Origin: Sphingobacterium sp. UT-1RO-CII-1
GTDB lineage: Bacteria; Bacteroidota; Bacteroidia; Sphingobacteriales; Sphingobacteriaceae
Direction: 5' to 3'
Assembly: GCF_026711005.1 (NCBI RefSeq)
Contig: NZ_JAPPVJ010000001.1
Location: 868,001 to 932,000, forward strand
Length of the DNA: 64,000 nt
A program made the translations under genes and the position numbers. Positions 19,175 through 27,565 of this stretch are shown in pieces. The notes beneath the pieces were generated by a model, which was not told where the DNA came from, did no database searches, and saw only the letters and a list, made by a program, of their open reading frames with translations. Every line of letters starts with the position of its first letter. Position 1 is the first letter of the stretch.

Positions 19175-20221
19175 TTATTGATTGTTTTTAAAGGCATTCC
19201 ATCCCTGAGCTGTAATAGGATGTACATGTCCTGATTTGGATATCATTTCACAACCTGCATTTTCTTCAGTTATATAACCGATAATTGTTATATCTAATTG
19301 GTTCTTAATCTTGTCATATTGATCTTGTGGAACAGTGAATAATAATTCATAATCTTCCCCCCCACTTAAAGCACATACAGTTGGATCAAGCCCAAATTCT
19401 CTAGCTGTTTCATAAGTCATTGGATCTATAGGAAGTTTTTCTTCATATAGCTTACATCCTACTTTAGATGCCTTACAAATATGTAATATTTCTGATGCTA
19501 AACCATCAGAAACATCGATCATAGCATTAGGGATAATATTATAAGCTTCAAAAAGTTCAACAATATCTTTTCTTGATTCAGGTTTTAGTTGACGTTCAAT
19601 AATATAATCTTTACCTTCCAAATCAGGCTGTATACTTGGATTTTCTAAAAAAATCTGTTTTTCACGCTCTAAAAGCTGTAAACCAACATAAGCACCTCCC
19701 AGATCACCTGTCACACACAATAAATCGCCTTCTTTTGCAGTTGAACGATACGCTATTTTTTCATTTTCTGCAAAACCTATACTTGTAACAGATATTATTA
19801 ATCCTTGAGCAGAAGCAGAAGTATCGCCACCTACAAGATCAACGTTATATTTTTTACAGGCAATTAAAGCTCCCTCATATATTTCCTCCACCGCTTCCAA
19901 AGGAAATTTTGAAGAAAGACCAATAGAAAAAGTAATTTGTGAAGCACGACCATTCATCGCATAAATATCACTGAGGTTTACTTGTACAGCTTTATAACCT
20001 AAATGTTTTAAAGGAACATAACGTAAATCAAAATGTATTCCTTCTAAAAGAAGATCGGTAGATATTAATGTTTTTTTATTTTTAAAATCAAGTACTGCAG
20101 CATCATCCCCTATTCCCATTACTGTCGATGGTTCAGTGATCTCTACTGCTTTAGTCAAATAATCTATTAAACCAAATTCCCCCAGTTGATTGATATCGGT
20201 AGTTTCTTTATTATCGAACAT
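19175..20221 (-). CDS. thiL: Thiamine-monophosphate kinase
   Basis: ThiL phosphorylates thiamine monophosphate to thiamine diphosphate. The 348-residue protein has the AIR-synthase-like fold motifs MGIGDDAAVLDF, STDLLLEGIHFD, VGGDTSAS, VTGDLGGAYVGL, MIDVSDGLASEI and SGGEDYELLFT, all metal or nucleotide binding in the family. It follows nadA by 51 bases on the same strand. That gap is too short for a TPP riboswitch, and I see no other riboswitch. Confidence 0.95.
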   Translation of the reverse strand: MFDNKETTDINQLGEFGLIDYLTKAVEITEPSTVMGIGDDAAVLDFKNKKTLISTDLLLEGIHFDLRYVPLKHLGYKAVQVNLSDIYAMNGRASQITFSIGLSSKFPLEAVEEIYEGALIACKKYNVDLVGGDTSASAQGLIISVTSIGFAENEKIAYRSTAKEGDLLCVTGDLGGAYVGLQLLEREKQIFLENPSIQPDLEGKDYIIERQLKPESRKDIVELFEAYNIIPNAMIDVSDGLASEILHICKASKVGCKLYEEKLPIDPMTYETAREFGLDPTVCALSGGEDYELLFTVPQDQYDKIKNQLDITIIGYITEENAGCEMISKSGHVHPITAQGWNAFKNNQ

Positions 20222-20272
20222 CGTCTTATATTAATTGTAATGATTAAAAGGCTATATTATTGTCTATAATGT

Positions 20273-21271
20273 TTATAAACCAAATCGAGCTGATATTTCT
20301 AACATACGCTCAATAGGTTGCCTTGCACGTTCTACAATACCTTCCGTTAAAGTTACTTCAGGCAATTCAAAATACAGACAATTGTATAATTTTTCTAAGG
20401 TATTAAGTTTCATATGCGGACAATCATTACATGCACAGGTATTATTAGGCGGTGCAGGTATAAAAGTTTTCATGGGGCTGGCTTTCTGCATCTGATGTAA
20501 TATTCCAGATTCAGTAGCTACAATAAATTGTTGTGCACTATTTTCAATAGTATATTTCAACATTCCGGAAGTAGAACCAATATAATCAGCTTGATTTAAA
20601 ATATGATCTTCACATTCCGGATGTGCAATAAACTTAGCATCAGGAAATTGCTTACGTAAATCGATAATTTTATCTTGAGAGAATATTTCATGAACCATGC
20701 AAGCTCCATTCCATAGAACCATATCTCTGCCTGTTTTTTTCTTGACATATTCACCTAAATTTTTATCAGGTCCAAAAATTATTTTTTGATTAGATGGTAA
20801 ACTTTGTACTATTTGTACAGCATTACTGGAAGTACATACAATATCAGAAAGAGCTTTTAATTCAGCAGTACAATTTACATAGGTAATCACCAAATGATCA
20901 GGATATTGTTTTTTGAATTTAGCAAACAAATGAGGAGGGCAACTATCTGATAATGAGCATCCCGCTTTTAAATCTGGTAATAAAACTTTTTTTGATGGAG
21001 AAAGTATTTTAGCAGTTTCAGCCATAAAATGTACACCGGCAAAAACGATCACATCAGCATCAGTTAATGCCGCTTGTTGAGATAATCCTAAACTATCACC
21101 TATATAGTCTGCAATATCTTGTATTTCAGGTTCTTGATAGTAATGTGCTAGTATAACTGCATTTTTTTCTTTCTTAAGTCGCTGTATTTCAGTGACGATA
21201 TCAATAGTCGGATCAATAGGTGTATCAATAAAACCTTTTGATTCTAAATCTCTTTCAAACGTCGTATTCAT
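20273..21271 (-). CDS. nadA: Quinolinate synthase
   Basis: NadA is a 4Fe-4S enzyme that condenses iminoaspartate with dihydroxyacetone phosphate to quinolinate for NAD synthesis. The 332-residue protein has the three cluster Cys positions: C105 in [10 protein letters not shown]191 in NGACMVHE, and C284 in [19 protein letters not shown] and STSGM are also typical. It points away from nadB across the candidate oriC, so this NAD gene pair flanks the origin. Its -7 box is at 21322-21329. Confidence 0.96.
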   Translation of the reverse strand: MNTTFERDLESKGFIDTPIDPTIDIVTEIQRLKKEKNAVILAHYYQEPEIQDIADYIGDSLGLSQQAALTDADVIVFAGVHFMAETAKILSPSKKVLLPDLKAGCSLSDSCPPHLFAKFKKQYPDHLVITYVNCTAELKALSDIVCTSSNAVQIVQSLPSNQKIIFGPDKNLGEYVKKKTGRDMVLWNGACMVHEIFSQDKIIDLRKQFPDAKFIAHPECEDHILNQADYIGSTSGMLKYTIENSAQQFIVATESGILHQMQKASPMKTFIPAPPNNTCACNDCPHMKLNTLEKLYNCLYFELPEVTLTEGIVERARQPIERMLEISARFGL

Positions 21272-21764
21272 TTATCTTCTTCTCAATTTAGTTTCCATCA
21301 ATATTTGATTGAACAACATTACAAAAGTAATCAAAGAAAATGAAACGATTTCCACATTCCTTTTTTTCAATAAATAATAATCTTTTTATATAAAAAAGGA
21401 ACTATTGTTTATTAGTGTGTGGATAATGGGGATAATTGTATGAAATTATTTTTTGAAATTTGGTTATTATAGAGTTATCAACATGTTATTAACAGATGGT
21501 TTCTATTTAAGTACTGATTTACAGATATAAATTATTTTTACATTTTTTGTTTCCATATTTTTTTGTTGAATGTTTAGTGTTTACAATTTGTTAATATACT
21601 AGTGATGTTATGGTAATTCTTTGCACACTTTTTAGTCTTAATACGTTAAATTGTGTAAAGAATTAAAGTTTTACAATTTACTCCACCGTTTATATACATG
21701 TTATCCACATTATTTGTTAATTTGTTTATTAATTGATGAAGTATTTGGGCTTTTATAAGTTGTT
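21272..21764. other. oriC: Candidate chromosomal replication origin (oriC)
   Basis: This is the longest gene-free gap (about 490 bases) among the core genes and is very AT-rich. It contains two perfect DnaA boxes, TTATCCACA on the plus strand (21701-21709) and on the minus strand (21418-21426). It also has TTATCAACA at 21475-21483, TTATCCCCA on the minus strand at 21427-21435 directly abutting the first box, and a weaker TTATTAACA at 21486-21494. T-rich tracts near 21530-21570 could unwind. Genes diverge from it (nadA left, nadB right). Wobble-base use differs on its two sides: the first Lys codons of plus-strand liuB are 7 of 8 AAA, those of nadB 6 of 7 AAG. The origin role is inferred. Confidence 0.75.
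21322..21329 (-). promoter_or_regulatory. -7 promoter box of nadA
   Basis: On the minus strand this reads TACTTTTG, an exact TAnnTTTG match, 50 bases upstream of the nadA ATG and inside the candidate origin region. Confidence 0.5.
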
Positions 21765-23357
21765 ATGGCTAATAGGAAGGTAGATTTTTTGATTATAGGG
21801 TCTGGTATTGCAGGTCTTAGTTTTGCTTTGAAGGCAGCTAGTTTAGGTAAGGTGTTGATAGTCACTAAATCTAATGAAGATGAGTCAAATACGAAGTATG
21901 CACAAGGTGGTGTAGCAGCTGTTGTGGATAAGTCCGATAGCTTTGATAAGCACATTATTGATACTCAGATAGCTGGCGATGGATTATGCCATATCGATAT
22001 TGTGGAAAACGTTGTGAGTGAAGCTCCGCAAAGGATTAAAGAGCTTATAGATTATGGAACGAATTTCGATAAGATTGATGAGGATCATTATGATCTAGCT
22101 AAGGAGGGGGGGCATTCTAACAATAGAATTTTACATTACAAAGATATTACAGGTTATGAAATAGAACGGGCCTTATTAGAACAGGTTAAATCAAATCCTA
22201 ATATTGAAGTTTTAACGCACTACTTTGCAGTAGATTTAATAACACAACATCATCAAGGAAAACATGTTGATAAAGGGACTAAGAATATTGAATGTTTTGG
22301 AATTTATGCTTTAAATACTAGAAATCAAGAAATTGAGACTATTCTTAGTAAAGTTACTTTAATGGCATCTGGAGGAGCAGGACATGTTTATGCTAGTACA
22401 ACAAACCCTACGATAGCTACAGGTGATGGGATTGCAATGGTATATAGGGCTAAAGGAAAAGTAAGAAATATGGAATTTTTTCAATTTCATCCTACAGCTC
22501 TATATAATCCAAAAGAATCCCCTGCATATCTTATCTCTGAAGCTGTACGAGGTTTTGGTGGTATACTAAGACGTGTGAATGGTGATTCTTTTATGGAGGA
22601 ATATGACGAAAGAGGCTCCTTAGCACCTAGAGATATTGTTGCACGTGCTATTGATAGTGAAATGAAGAAGTCGGGTTTAGATTTTGTATATTTAGATATT
22701 ACGCATCGAAAACGAGCTGAGATTATATCTCATTTCCCAAATATTTATGAGAAATGTTTATCTATTGGTTTAGATATGACTAAAGACTACATTCCCGTAA
22801 CTCCTGCAGCTCATTATTTATGTGGGGGAATCGTTGTAAATGCGCACGGTCGTACAAGTTTAAATAATTTATATGCTTGTGGTGAATGTTCTTCAACAGG
22901 TTTACATGGTGCTAATAGGTTAGCTTCTAATTCTTTACTTGAGGCTGTTGTATATGCTCATCGAATTTTTGAAGAGGTTAGATCTTCTTTTGAGAACGTT
23001 ACATTTGCAAAAAATATTCCAAAATGGGATGAGTCAAAAGTTAGTCTTCTGAATGAAGAAATTTTGGTTGCACATAATTTGAAGGAAACACAGAATCTGA
23101 TGAGTGATTATGTAGGAATAGTGCGATCTGATTTCCGATTAGATCGAGCTATGCGACGGTTAGGTTTTTTATATGAAGAAACAGAAGATTTTTATCGGAA
23201 TACTAAGCTTTCCATAAAAATGTGTGAATTGCGTAATGTAATACAGGTAGCTTATTTGATTGTAAAATCGGCTATGCATCGTAAAGAAAGCAGAGGCCTT
23301 CATTATACAACAGATTATCCAGAAAAGTCCATTTATTTAGAAGATACAGTTTTATAG
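21765..23357 (+). CDS. nadB: L-aspartate oxidase
   Basis: NadB is the FAD enzyme that oxidises aspartate to iminoaspartate, the substrate of NadA. The 530-residue protein has the dinucleotide-binding IIGSGIAGLSFAL (residues 10-22), TKYAQGGVAAV, EGGHSNNRILHYKD, the HPTALY active-site region, and CGGIVVNAHGRTSLNNLYACGE. The gene lies immediately right of oriC, transcribed in the fork direction. It is followed by a carbonic-anhydrase-like gene after one base. Confidence 0.96.
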   Translation: MANRKVDFLIIGSGIAGLSFALKAASLGKVLIVTKSNEDESNTKYAQGGVAAVVDKSDSFDKHIIDTQIAGDGLCHIDIVENVVSEAPQRIKELIDYGTNFDKIDEDHYDLAKEGGHSNNRILHYKDITGYEIERALLEQVKSNPNIEVLTHYFAVDLITQHHQGKHVDKGTKNIECFGIYALNTRNQEIETILSKVTLMASGGAGHVYASTTNPTIATGDGIAMVYRAKGKVRNMEFFQFHPTALYNPKESPAYLISEAVRGFGGILRRVNGDSFMEEYDERGSLAPRDIVARAIDSEMKKSGLDFVYLDITHRKRAEIISHFPNIYEKCLSIGLDMTKDYIPVTPAAHYLCGGIVVNAHGRTSLNNLYACGECSSTGLHGANRLASNSLLEAVVYAHRIFEEVRSSFENVTFAKNIPKWDESKVSLLNEEILVAHNLKETQNLMSDYVGIVRSDFRLDRAMRRLGFLYEETEDFYRNTKLSIKMCELRNVIQVAYLIVKSAMHRKESRGLHYTTDYPEKSIYLEDTVL

Positions 23358-23358
23358 T

Positions 23359-23874
23359 ATGGCAGTAATATTACCTGTTAAGGATATGTATCCTGTTTTT
23401 GGGGAAGAAGTTTTTATAGCTACGAATGCTACTATTGTTGGTAATGTAAAGTTTGGAAGTAATTGTTCGGTATGGTTTAATGCAGTTGTTAGAGCTGATG
23501 TTAATTATATTAGGATAGGAGATTATACAAACATACAAGATGGTGTAGTAATCCATTGTACTTTTAATAAAAATGGTACAGATATAGGTAATTATGTAAA
23601 TATTGGGCATAATGCAATAGTACATGGTTGTAGAGTAGCTGACTATGTATTAATTGGTATGGGAGCTATCATTATGGATAGAGCTGTAGTAGAATCGAAT
23701 GTTATTATTGCTGCGGGAGCTGTTGTGTTAGAGGATACTATTTGTGAGGAGGGTTTTCTTTATGCGGGAGTTCCTGCAAGAAAAATAAAACCGCTATCGG
23801 ATGAACAATTATTGATGCTTAGGCAATTACCTGAAAACTATGTTTTTTATAGTTCTTGGTTTAAAGAAATCTAG
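23359..23874 (+). CDS. Gamma-class carbonic anhydrase family protein
   Basis: This 171-residue left-handed beta-helix protein is built of hexapeptide repeats (VGNVKFGSNCSVWFNAVV, IRIGDYTNIQDGVVIH). It has three candidate zinc ligands, H66, H84 and H89, at the positions used in Cam and CaiE-like relatives. C-terminal YAGVPARKIKPLS is typical of the YrdA-type group. Real carbonic anhydrase activity is unproven for many members. It starts one base after the nadB stop, so it is surely co-transcribed. Confidence 0.88.
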   Translation: MAVILPVKDMYPVFGEEVFIATNATIVGNVKFGSNCSVWFNAVVRADVNYIRIGDYTNIQDGVVIHCTFNKNGTDIGNYVNIGHNAIVHGCRVADYVLIGMGAIIMDRAVVESNVIIAAGAVVLEDTICEEGFLYAGVPARKIKPLSDEQLLMLRQLPENYVFYSSWFKEI

Positions 23875-23908
23875 AATAAAAGGTAATTATTACCTTTTAT
23901 TCTAGATT
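23868..23908. terminator. Palindromic terminator overlapping both stop codons
   Basis: A perfect 19-bp inverted repeat (23868-23886 and 23890-23908, 3-base loop) spans the gap between the convergent carbonic-anhydrase and Big_5 genes. It includes the stop codon of each. Confidence 0.85.
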
Positions 23909-25570
23909 AATTATATCTTCTTGTTCCCAATTAGCTCTGATGGTGAATATTTTATTTAGATACCATATATGTTCGGCTTGTGTACCTTTGTATACATCAG
24001 CTGGGTCCCATCTTTTATTTTTATTTGTATCGTATATTATCCTCAAAGTATATTTACCTCCTTGGAAATTTTTATATATTATTTTATTATTATCAATGTT
24101 TAAGATCTGGCGGTCAAATACTTTATCTTTTTGTTCATTTATTAATTCAGCAATGTACTGTTGAGCACTATCTAATCCGTTAACCGTAAACTGTATATTT
24201 CCGTAATTATCAGATTGATCTAGGGTGAAATTACTTTTAAATTCTTTATTAAAATCCTGGAAATGAGAAGTAATTGCATTTTCTTGAATTATTAATTCAT
24301 AATTTTTATTTGGGCGCCAATTAAAACGAATATGATATATTTGATCATTTATAGTATCTCTCTGTAATTGAAAATTGCGACGTGAAACACTATCTTCATT
24401 TAGAAGTATTTTAGCTTTATCGACATTATCTATTGGAATTAAAGCAGTTAATGTAATATGTTTAATGCGATCAACTTTATTTGTAATATTAAGTATCGGT
24501 TTGATATTGCGGTCAAATTTTGCATTCTTATTAATACGAATTATTGTTGTATCAATTATTTTGAGATTATCTGCAATTTCTATTTTTATAGAGTCTAGTG
24601 GGGTATTTTGAATATATATACGTAAACTGTCGTTTGCATAATTATACTTTTCTATTTTATCGTCATTTAGTTCTTCCGGAAAAATTATTTTCGTAGATGG
24701 ATTATGAAGCGATTTATTGAACGTAAGTAATATTGATCCATCGGCATCTAATTTTTTTTCTAAAGTCCGATAATCTTTAGGATAGCCTTTTGATATTTCT
24801 AAATGTATGTTTTCTATATTTTTTGCAAGAACTAAACTATCTTTTAAAAAACCAATCCATTCGTCGGTACCATTATAAATTCTATCATTGTTTTGTTCCT
24901 TTAATGCATAAATTCGGTAGGTATCCTCTTTTAGATTATTAAATTGGAACCTACCTGCAGTATCTACATTTGTATATATATTTGCTTTTCTTTTACCAAA
25001 TATAGAATCTTGTGCGATAGGGATTAATAATACTTTAATGTTTTCATCTTTTTTTTGATCAAACTCTTTTGTAAAAGCATTAAGAACAGAACCGCTAATT
25101 GAAAGTGAATCGAGTTCCGCTCCAGTAGCAAAAACGTAATTATAATTTATAATAGGATTTCCTTCATTGTAGTCCGTTAGACCTTTACCAAAATTAATTG
25201 TATAAGTAGTATTAATATCTAATGAATCTGGTAATGTGATGACTAAATTTTTCTTTTTTACTTTATATTGAACGGGAGTTTCTGTATCTGGACTTATATT
25301 GAATTCTTTAAATTGATTTGTAAGTTTTATAAATTCATCAAAAGTGAGTATAATTTCTTTTGATTTAAAATTTTTAGAATAATTTAATGGCGATTCATTT
25401 AAGATAACGGGAGGTATGGTATCTTTAGGTCCTCCTCCTGGTCTCTGAATATTTGCACAACTAAAAAATATCGATATTATTAAAATTAATATACTAATAT
25501 AAATGGTAATCTGTTTATATGCTGTTTTTAAGCTTTTTAAGCCACTTATGTCTATTTTGAATTGTATCAT
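23897..25570 (-). CDS. Big_5 (Ig-like) domain lipoprotein
   Basis: The 557-residue protein has a hydrophobic segment ending in a lipobox-like IFFSC (Cys about residue 38), then ANIQRPGGGPKDTIPP and an SbsA-type Ig-like (Big_5) domain (NESPLNYSKNF to TYTINFGKGLTDYNEGN). The rest is a long beta-rich region. This architecture is common in Bacteroidota surface lipoproteins of unknown function. The charged 20-residue stretch before the hydrophobic segment is unusual for a lipoprotein signal, but there is no later Met. It is convergent with the carbonic-anhydrase gene. Confidence 0.8.
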   Translation of the reverse strand: MIQFKIDISGLKSLKTAYKQITIYISILILIISIFFSCANIQRPGGGPKDTIPPVILNESPLNYSKNFKSKEIILTFDEFIKLTNQFKEFNISPDTETPVQYKVKKKNLVITLPDSLDINTTYTINFGKGLTDYNEGNPIINYNYVFATGAELDSLSISGSVLNAFTKEFDQKKDENIKVLLIPIAQDSIFGKRKANIYTNVDTAGRFQFNNLKEDTYRIYALKEQNNDRIYNGTDEWIGFLKDSLVLAKNIENIHLEISKGYPKDYRTLEKKLDADGSILLTFNKSLHNPSTKIIFPEELNDDKIEKYNYANDSLRIYIQNTPLDSIKIEIADNLKIIDTTIIRINKNAKFDRNIKPILNITNKVDRIKHITLTALIPIDNVDKAKILLNEDSVSRRNFQLQRDTINDQIYHIRFNWRPNKNYELIIQENAITSHFQDFNKEFKSNFTLDQSDNYGNIQFTVNGLDSAQQYIAELINEQKDKVFDRQILNIDNNKIIYKNFQGGKYTLRIIYDTNKNKRWDPADVYKGTQAEHIWYLNKIFTIRANWEQEDIINLE

Positions 25571-25639
25571 TATAAAATTAAAAATAACGTCTTAAATAGC
25601 TTTAAACGATATTTGTTTAAAGCTTTGATAAACAGGTGT

Positions 25640-27499
25640 TTAGTTCATATGTACCATTAAAACACTAATATCTGACGGCGTCACTCCTGATATACGTGAA
25701 GCTTGGCCTAACGTTCGTGGTTTAATTTTTAGAAGTTTTTCGCGAGCTTCTATAGATAATGACGGTAAAGATGCATAATCAAAATCAGGATTAATATCTT
25801 TATCTTCCATTTTTTTCATTTTATTAACTATATCCATTTCCTTTTCAAAATAGCTCTCGTATTTAATTTTTATTTCTGTTTGTTCAATTGTTTCTTCATC
25901 TAGTTGTTTAAGTTTCTGTGAAAAAATATGTTCTACTGTAGCTATATCATGAATATTTATTTGTGGGCGACTAAGGATATTGAATAATCTAATTTTTTGG
26001 TTTACTGAGCTAGATCCTACTTTAGTAAGTAGAGGGTTAATTATTTCTGGAGAAATACTGGTGTTTTTCATATAATTGATAAGTTCTTCAGATTGATTTA
26101 TTTTTTTATTTACTTTTTCTAGACGTTCATCACTAACTAAACCAAGTTTATATGCTATAGGCGTTAACCTGATGTCCGCATTATCTTGGCGTAATAACAA
26201 TCTATGCTCAGCTCTTGAAGTAAACATACGATAAGGCTCTTCAGTTCCTTTAGTTACCAGATCATCGATTAATACACCTATATATGATTCAGATCTTTTT
26301 AATATTAGTTCATGTTGATCGTTTATTCTTTGATGAGCATTAATACCAGCTATGTAACCTTGGGCACCTGCTTCTTCATAGCCTGTAGTACCATTAATTT
26401 GTCCAGCAAAGAACATATTTTTTATACGTAAGGTTTCTAGCGTTAAATCTAATTGCATTGGTGGAAAGTAATCATATTCTATTGCATATCCAGGACGATA
26501 CATTTTAGCATTTTCGAAACCTGGAATTAATTGCATGGCTTTGTGTTGAATGTCTTCTGGTAAAGAAGTAGAAAAACCATTGACATATATTTCCACGGTT
26601 TTAAAACCTTCTGGTTCAACAAAAATTTGGTGGCGGTCTCTTTCTGCAAATCTGTTTATTTTATCTTCTATGGAAGGGCAATATCGTGGGCCTAATCCTT
26701 TTATTCGACCAGTGAACATTGGAGATTTATCAAAGCCTGTTCTTAGGATATCATGAACTTTATCATTAGTATAAGTTATCCAGCAGCAACGTTGTTCTGT
26801 TGGTAAGTCAATATCTGAATATGAAAATTTCCCTTTCTTTTCATCACCCCATTGTTCTTCCATTAAAGAATAGTTTAAAGAACGGCCATCTACTCTAGGA
26901 GGTGTACCTGTTTTCATACGTCCTGATTCGAAACCCAAACTAACCAATTGTTCTGTTATACCTGTTGCTGATTTTTCTCCACTTCTACCTCCACCAAATT
27001 TTTTATCTCCTATATGGATAACACCATTTAGAAATGTACCATTGGTTAAGATAACTGCATCAGATTCTATGCGTAAGCCCATTGAAGTGACTACACCTTT
27101 AGCTTGACCTTTATCTATTATTATTTCTTTCACCATATCTTGCCACATATCTACATTTGGCAATGATTCTAAAGTTAATCTCCATTCCTCAGCAAAGCGC
27201 ATTCTATCATTTTGCGTACGTGGGCTCCACATAGCTGGGCCTTTAGACTTATTTAGCATTCTAAATTGAACAGTTGACTTATCTGCAATGATACCTGTAT
27301 AACCACCTAATGCATCTATTTCTCGTACAATTTGTCCTTTTGCAACCCCTCCTATTGCAGGATTACAGCTCATTTGGGCGATTACACCCATATTCATAGT
27401 AATAAGCAAAACAGAGGAACCCATTTTACTTGCAGCGGTTGCAGCTTCACATCCTGCGTGACCTGCACCTACTACTATTACATTATATTTTTTAAACAT
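25640..27499 (-). CDS. mnmG: tRNA U34 carboxymethylaminomethyl synthesis enzyme MnmG (GidA)
   Basis: MnmG works with MnmE to modify the wobble uridine of several tRNAs. The 619-residue FAD protein has [12 protein letters not shown] (9-20), [21 protein letters not shown], the FAD-binding [25 protein letters not shown], and the C-terminal helical domain with [21 protein letters not shown]. Its 5' region carries a parS-like site only 16 bases from the start codon. The mnmE gene is not in the window. Confidence 0.96.
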   Translation of the reverse strand: MFKKYNVIVVGAGHAGCEAATAASKMGSSVLLITMNMGVIAQMSCNPAIGGVAKGQIVREIDALGGYTGIIADKSTVQFRMLNKSKGPAMWSPRTQNDRMRFAEEWRLTLESLPNVDMWQDMVKEIIIDKGQAKGVVTSMGLRIESDAVILTNGTFLNGVIHIGDKKFGGGRSGEKSATGITEQLVSLGFESGRMKTGTPPRVDGRSLNYSLMEEQWGDEKKGKFSYSDIDLPTEQRCCWITYTNDKVHDILRTGFDKSPMFTGRIKGLGPRYCPSIEDKINRFAERDRHQIFVEPEGFKTVEIYVNGFSTSLPEDIQHKAMQLIPGFENAKMYRPGYAIEYDYFPPMQLDLTLETLRIKNMFFAGQINGTTGYEEAGAQGYIAGINAHQRINDQHELILKRSESYIGVLIDDLVTKGTEEPYRMFTSRAEHRLLLRQDNADIRLTPIAYKLGLVSDERLEKVNKKINQSEELINYMKNTSISPEIINPLLTKVGSSSVNQKIRLFNILSRPQINIHDIATVEHIFSQKLKQLDEETIEQTEIKIKYESYFEKEMDIVNKMKKMEDKDINPDFDYASLPSLSIEAREKLLKIKPRTLGQASRISGVTPSDISVLMVHMN

Positions 27500-27514
27500 A
27501 TATTTATTTACTTT

Positions 27515-27530
27515 TGTTTCACGTGGAACT
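27515..27530. other. parS: parS-like ParB binding site, copy 1
   Basis: TGTTTCACGTGGAACT matches 14 of 16 positions of the Bacillus parS consensus TGTTNCACGTGAAACA, including the CACGTG core. It is 16 bases upstream of the mnmG ATG and about 6 kb from the candidate oriC. Confidence 0.8.
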
Positions 27531-27546
27531 TTATCAAACTACTAAT

Positions 27547-27562
27547 TGTTTCACGTGGAACT
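27547..27562. other. parS: parS-like ParB binding site, copy 2
   Basis: This is the identical 16-mer, in the same orientation, exactly 32 bases (about three helical turns) from copy 1. The identity extends a few bases on each side. It ends 4 bases from the stop codon of the ABC-F gene. Confidence 0.8.
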
Positions 27563-27565
27563 TTA

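Noticed and set aside
20222..20272. TPP riboswitch before thiL
   Set aside because: The gap to nadA is 51 bases, too short for the fold, and no conserved TPP elements are visible.
22637..22652. A third CACGTG site (TGTTGCACGTGCTATT) inside nadB as a parS site
   Set aside because: Only the left half and core match the parS consensus; the right half does not, and it encodes conserved protein sequence.
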